64,000 nt of DNA from Staphylococcus rostri (lineage in GTDB: Bacteria > Bacillota > Bacilli > Staphylococcales > Staphylococcaceae), in assembly GCF_002902145.1 (NCBI RefSeq), contig NZ_PPRF01000017.1, positions 62,001 to 126,000 of the forward strand. The letters run 5' to 3'. Positions 60,753 to 64,000 of the stretch are shown piece after piece. The number at the start of each line of letters is the position of its first letter. Position 1 is the stretch's first letter. The notes beneath the pieces were generated by a model. That model saw only the letters and a list, made by a program, of their open reading frames with translations, made no database searches and had not been told where the DNA came from. The position numbers and the translations under genes are program-made.

Positions 60753-61541
60753 ATGACTGAACAGCTACAGCAGATAGATCGACAAGTCGTGCAATGGTTG
60801 AGACAAATAAAGTGTGATTTGCCGACGATGTTAGCGGATATGGACTTGCAAACGAAGACGAGTCGTTTTGATTTGGTGACGAATGTAGATAAGGCGATTG
60901 AACAAAGTTTTGAACAGTTGCTGATGTCACATTTTCCAGCGTATCAATTGTATGGTGAAGAGGCACATCATAATACAGCGAAGTTAAGAGTAGGCTATAC
61001 ATGGGTGCTTGATCCGATTGATGGCACGGCGAATCTTGTCAAACAACAAGACGATTACTGTATTATTCTTGCGCTATTCCATGATGGCGAACCGGTGCTA
61101 TCCTATATTTACGACTGTCCGCGAGAGAAGTTATTCCAAGCGATTAAAGGACAAGGTGTTTATTTAAATGGTGAAGTCGTACCGCCACCACCAACAATGC
61201 CATTGGCGGACAGTATTATTTCTTTTAACAATAAGGTGCTAAATGATGAAACTATGCACGATTTATTAGACGCATCTTTTGGTTATCGTTTAATTGGCGC
61301 GTGTGGACTCGACTCTGCTAAAGTGTTTACGGGACAATTTGGCATGCACATCCATACAAATGCGAAACCGTGGGATATTGGCGCACAGTTTTTATTTGCG
61401 GAAATGCTCGGCTTGAAGATGACGAACTTCCAACAAGAACCTATCGACTTTATTCACGGTGGCCCATTTATTATTAGTAATCCCGGTTGCTATGAAGAGA
61501 CGTTAGCGATTCTATTACAAAATGGTGGCTATCAGAAATAG
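60753..61541 (+). CDS. Inositol monophosphatase family protein
   Basis: A 262-residue Mg-dependent phosphatase of the IMPase/SuhB/CysQ group. Metal-binding motifs are YGEEAHH, WVLDPIDGTANLV and the C-terminal WDIGAQFLFAEMLG; the LVTNVDKAIEQ region is also typical. It removes phosphate from inositol-1-phosphate, PAP or a sugar phosphate; the substrate is not clear. GTG 60738 and ATG 60753 are both in frame; 60753 has the better AGAGAAG spacing. In S. aureus the same gene stands next to lcpC, as here. Confidence 0.9.
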   Translation: MTEQLQQIDRQVVQWLRQIKCDLPTMLADMDLQTKTSRFDLVTNVDKAIEQSFEQLLMSHFPAYQLYGEEAHHNTAKLRVGYTWVLDPIDGTANLVKQQDDYCIILALFHDGEPVLSYIYDCPREKLFQAIKGQGVYLNGEVVPPPPTMPLADSIISFNNKVLNDETMHDLLDASFGYRLIGACGLDSAKVFTGQFGMHIHTNAKPWDIGAQFLFAEMLGLKMTNFQQEPIDFIHGGPFIISNPGCYEETLAILLQNGGYQK

Positions 61542-61645
61542 TGGTGCGACTCAGGACGTATTGTGAATTTTGATTGTTACGCTATAATCAACATAACGAT
61601 TAGGAATAAAATGATTTCGATACTATACGGAATGGAGTGAGTATT

Positions 61646-62599
61646 TTGACATACACACGGTCTAAAAAACAAAAGAATCCAGTGATTAAATGGATGTTAC
61701 GTATCATCGCAGTGCTATTTATCTTGGCAGTCATAGCTGTCGCCTACTTAGCATTTAAACTATTCGCTGTAGGTGGTGCAATACATAATCCACTCAATCG
61801 CGACCACTCAGAATTGAGATCCGGCAAAGTCGACCTTGATAAAGGCGAACCTTTTACAATCGCGTTATTTGGTGTCGATTCAAATGCAGAACGTGCCAGT
61901 GCCGGTGGGGGCGAACGTAGCGATACAATCATGTTGCTGTCGATTAATTCTGACAAAAAAACAACAGAAATGGTAAGTATTCCACGTGATACACAAGCAG
62001 AAATTGTCGGACGTGGGACAACTGAAAAAATCAACCACGCCTATGCTTATGGTGGTCCAGATATGGCGGTTAAATCACTTGAAAAGTTAATGGACGTGCC
62101 GGTTGACCATTATGCAACGGTTAATATGGACGGTTTGCAAGATACGATTGATACGGTAGGTGGTATCGATGTTGTCAGCAACGCAACATTTAGTGCACAA
62201 GGTTATCAATTCAATCAAGGAGAGAAGCAACATTTAGATGGCGAAGAAGCGATGGCATTTATCCGCAGTAGAAAAGAAGACGGTGCGGGTGGCGACTTCG
62301 GTAGACAAGAGCGTCAACAACTGGTTTTACAAGGACTTGCGAATAAGTTAACAAGCGTTTCATCATTGACGAACTTTAATAGCTTGATGAATGAGCTAGG
62401 TGACAATGTTCAAACAGATTTAAGCTTGTCTGAGTTGAATAAAGTGCGCAGTAACTATTCAGATGCCAACGACAATGTGAATCGTCATCAGTTAGAAGGT
62501 TCAGGTGGTATTCAGGATGACGGTGTGTATTACTTTATCCCGGATAGCAATAGTTTGGCGCAGTTAACTCAAGAATTGCGTGCGAACCTCGGCTTGTAA
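61646..62599 (+). CDS. lcpC: LytR-CpsA-Psr family protein LcpC
   Basis: A 317-residue LCP protein: a basic cytoplasmic start (TYTRSKKQKNP), one membrane helix (about residues 12-35), and the LCP catalytic domain outside the membrane. The domain has FGVDSNAE, GERSDTIMLLSIN, MVSIPRDTQAEI with the key Arg-Asp, KINHAYAYGG and FIRSRKEDGAGGDFGRQERQQ. LCP enzymes attach wall teichoic acid or capsule to peptidoglycan. By position (between the inositol phosphatase and fdhA) it matches S. aureus LcpC. The start is likely TTG 61646, eight bases after GGAG; GTG 61637 touches the ribosome site. Confidence 0.9.
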   Translation: MTYTRSKKQKNPVIKWMLRIIAVLFILAVIAVAYLAFKLFAVGGAIHNPLNRDHSELRSGKVDLDKGEPFTIALFGVDSNAERASAGGGERSDTIMLLSINSDKKTTEMVSIPRDTQAEIVGRGTTEKINHAYAYGGPDMAVKSLEKLMDVPVDHYATVNMDGLQDTIDTVGGIDVVSNATFSAQGYQFNQGEKQHLDGEEAMAFIRSRKEDGAGGDFGRQERQQLVLQGLANKLTSVSSLTNFNSLMNELGDNVQTDLSLSELNKVRSNYSDANDNVNRHQLEGSGGIQDDGVYYFIPDSNSLAQLTQELRANLGL

Positions 62600-62627
62600 T
62601 GTAACATGTGAATATAGAAGTTGAAGC

Positions 62628-62672
62628 GGAAACGCCCTTTTAAGCAGGAGAATGCTTAGGAGGGTGTTTTCT
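62628..62672 (+). terminator. Terminator after lcpC
   Basis: GAAACGCCCTTTTAAGC pairs with GCTTAGGAGGGTGTTTTC; a T-rich run follows. Confidence 0.8.
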
Positions 62673-62695
62673 ATTATTTTGAAGTATGAAATTAA

Positions 62696-62710
62696 TGGAA
62701 AACGTTAACA
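62696..62710 (+). promoter_or_regulatory. cre-like palindrome upstream of fdhA
   Basis: TGGAAAACGTTAACA matches WTGNAARCGNWWWCA at 14 of 15 positions and lies 75 bases before the fdhA start. Confidence 0.6.
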
Positions 62711-62784
62711 TTTTATCATAAAAAGGGTAAAATAAAGTTACTAAGTATGTGGGGGCATCTTAGATAATTTTAGGAGGGGATATT

Positions 62785-64000
62785 ATGCAAGAACATCTTG
62801 TTTTAACGCTAGATGGCAAAGAGTATCTTGTTGAACCGGGCACAAACTTACTTGAATTTATTAAAGCGCATCAAACATTTGTACCTTCTATTTGCTATAA
62901 CGAATCATTAGGACCAATAGAAACGTGCGATACATGCGCCGTTGAAATCGACGGTAATATTGAACGTGCATGTAGTATGGTTGTAGATCGACCAATGGTG
63001 GTTAATACGCAAAACGATCGTGTACAAGCAAGTCAAAAAGAAGCGTTAGATCGTATTTTAGAAAAACACCAGTTATATTGTACGGTGTGTGATTATAACA
63101 ATGGTAACTGTGAAATTCACAACACGATGGATCAGTGGGGCTTAGAGCATCAAACGTATGAATATAAACCGAAGCCATATGAAGTGGACTTTGGACCGTT
63201 CTATCGTTATGACCCGAACCAATGTATTTTATGTGGACGTTGTGTCGAAGTATGTCAGGATGTCCAAGTGAATGAGACGTTGTCTATCGACTGGGAACGT
63301 GATCAACCGCGTGTTATTTGGGACAATGACGTTGCAATTAACGAATCATCTTGTGTAGGTTGCGGTCAATGTTCAACAGTATGTCCATGTAACGCGATGA
63401 TGGAAAACAACATGGTGGGTAATGCGGGTTATATGACAGATATCGAACCAGGCTCACTTGCGTCAATGATCGACTTAACGAAGAAAGCAGAAACTGGTTA
63501 CGGCCCACTATTTGCAATTTCAGACTCTGAAGCGGCAATGCGTGAAGAACGTATTAAAAAGACGAAAACGGTATGTACATACTGCGGTGTCGGCTGTAGC
63601 TTTGAAGTGTGGACGAAAGATCGCGAAATCTTAAAAGTACAACCATCACATGATTCACCAGCGAACAAAATTTCAACATGTGTGAAAGGGAAGTTTGGTT
63701 GGGACTATGTCAACTCTGAAGACCGTCTCACAAAACCTCTCATTCGTCGTAACGGTCAATTTGAAGAAGTGGAATGGGACGAAGCGATTCCTTATGTTGC
63801 AAAACGTATGCAAGAAATCAAAGACCAATACGGTCCATCAGCATTGACGTTCATTTCATCTTCAAAAGCAACAAACGAAGAATCTTATTTGATGCAAAAA
63901 TTAGCACGTCAAGTTATCGGAACGAATAATATTGATAACTGTTCACGTTACTGTCAAGCACCTGCGACAAAAGGTTTATTCCGTACAGTAGGTCATGGTG
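62785..64000 (+). CDS. fdhA: Formate dehydrogenase alpha subunit, 5' part (runs off the window)
   Basis: The first 405 codons of a molybdenum-dependent formate dehydrogenase that oxidises formate to CO2. In order there is a 2Fe-2S domain ([22 protein letters not shown]), a Cys/His cluster region ([17 protein letters not shown]), two 4Fe-4S motifs ([12 protein letters not shown] and [13 protein letters not shown]), and the start of the molybdopterin domain ([13 protein letters not shown]...[11 protein letters not shown]). [12 protein letters not shown] near the right edge carries the Cys that ligates molybdenum in place of selenocysteine. ATG 62785 follows AGGAGGGG. S. aureus has the same gene next to lcpC. 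The formate channel at 55689 is a likely partner. Confidence 0.95.
   Translation, partial: MQEHLVLTLDGKEYLVEPGTNLLEFIKAHQTFVPSICYNESLGPIETCDTCAVEIDGNIERACSMVVDRPMVVNTQNDRVQASQKEALDRILEKHQLYCTVCDYNNGNCEIHNTMDQWGLEHQTYEYKPKPYEVDFGPFYRYDPNQCILCGRCVEVCQDVQVNETLSIDWERDQPRVIWDNDVAINESSCVGCGQCSTVCPCNAMMENNMVGNAGYMTDIEPGSLASMIDLTKKAETGYGPLFAISDSEAAMREERIKKTKTVCTYCGVGCSFEVWTKDREILKVQPSHDSPANKISTCVKGKFGWDYVNSEDRLTKPLIRRNGQFEEVEWDEAIPYVAKRMQEIKDQYGPSALTFISSSKATNEESYLMQKLARQVIGTNNIDNCSRYCQAPATKGLFRTVGHG

Overview
The window is a stretch of a low-GC Gram-positive chromosome that reads clearly as Staphylococcus. Many proteins are close in sequence, length and order to the S. aureus block that runs from lctP/mqo through hssRS-hrtBA, tcaRA, the hut genes and lcpC to fdhA. 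Which species it is cannot be fixed from the sequence alone. An exfoliative-toxin-like protease, a chromosomal fusB-type gene, an ISL3-family element and a 54-bp tandem array suggest a non-aureus, possibly animal-associated species (inference). No rRNA, tRNA, CRISPR array or prophage was seen.

Layout. 1-2.5 kb: 3' end of an unknown gene, then L-lactate permease with a Rex-like operator, followed by an unusual stack of hairpins. 2.5-6.4 kb: accessory island with an ISL3-type transposase broken by a stop codon, a GT4 glycosyltransferase and a secreted V8/exfoliative-toxin-family protease. 6.7-12.2 kb: malate:quinone oxidoreductase and the haem sensing/detoxification block hssRS <-> hrtBA with its HssR direct repeat. 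12.3-16.6 kb: a DUF218 membrane protein, tcaR-tcaA (no tcaB), eight 54-bp tandem repeats and tenA. 16.6-24.2 kb: membrane protein, degenerate esterase-like protein, fusB-type EF-G-binding protein, PTS-IIC-like protein, ipdC <-> MarR-dehydrogenase, thioesterase. 24.3-30.5 kb: a CobW/YciC zinc GTPase under a Zur-box-like site, gltS, an AraC regulator facing a stand-alone GH2 sugar-binding-like protein, and a PadR-DUF1700-DUF4097 operon. 30.5-38.3 kb: alkyladenine glycosylase, DUF805 protein, an Xre-membrane-membrane-ABC exporter module with paired operators, a frameshifted ynfA, galM, a small Xre regulator and rpiA. 38.4-50.2 kb: spdC/lyrA, then the histidine-use cluster (hutG, LysR, YjiH transporter, hutU, hutI) followed by SulP, M20 amidohydrolase and NhaC. 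50.3-64 kb: small enzymes and transporters (SRPBCC, BASS, VOC, HAD, FNT, amino-acid permease, CPBP), a WYL-type regulator with two cre-like sites, inositol monophosphatase, lcpC and the 5' part of formate dehydrogenase.

How it fits together. The window is mostly central and redox metabolism (lactate, malate, formate, 2-oxo acids, histidine, ribose-5-phosphate) plus envelope stress and antimicrobial functions (haem, glycopeptide, fusidic acid, LCP, SpdC). Control sites visible in the DNA agree with the genes: Rex-like sites at lctP and the formate/nitrite channel, an HssR repeat at hrtBA, a Zur-like box at the CobW gene, and cre-like sites at mqo, the WYL regulator and fdhA. Disrupted genes are the transposase and ynfA. 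The most unusual material is the protease with a changed S1 pocket, the tandem array, the orphan GH2-like domain protein and the Xre/ABC module with its symmetric operators.
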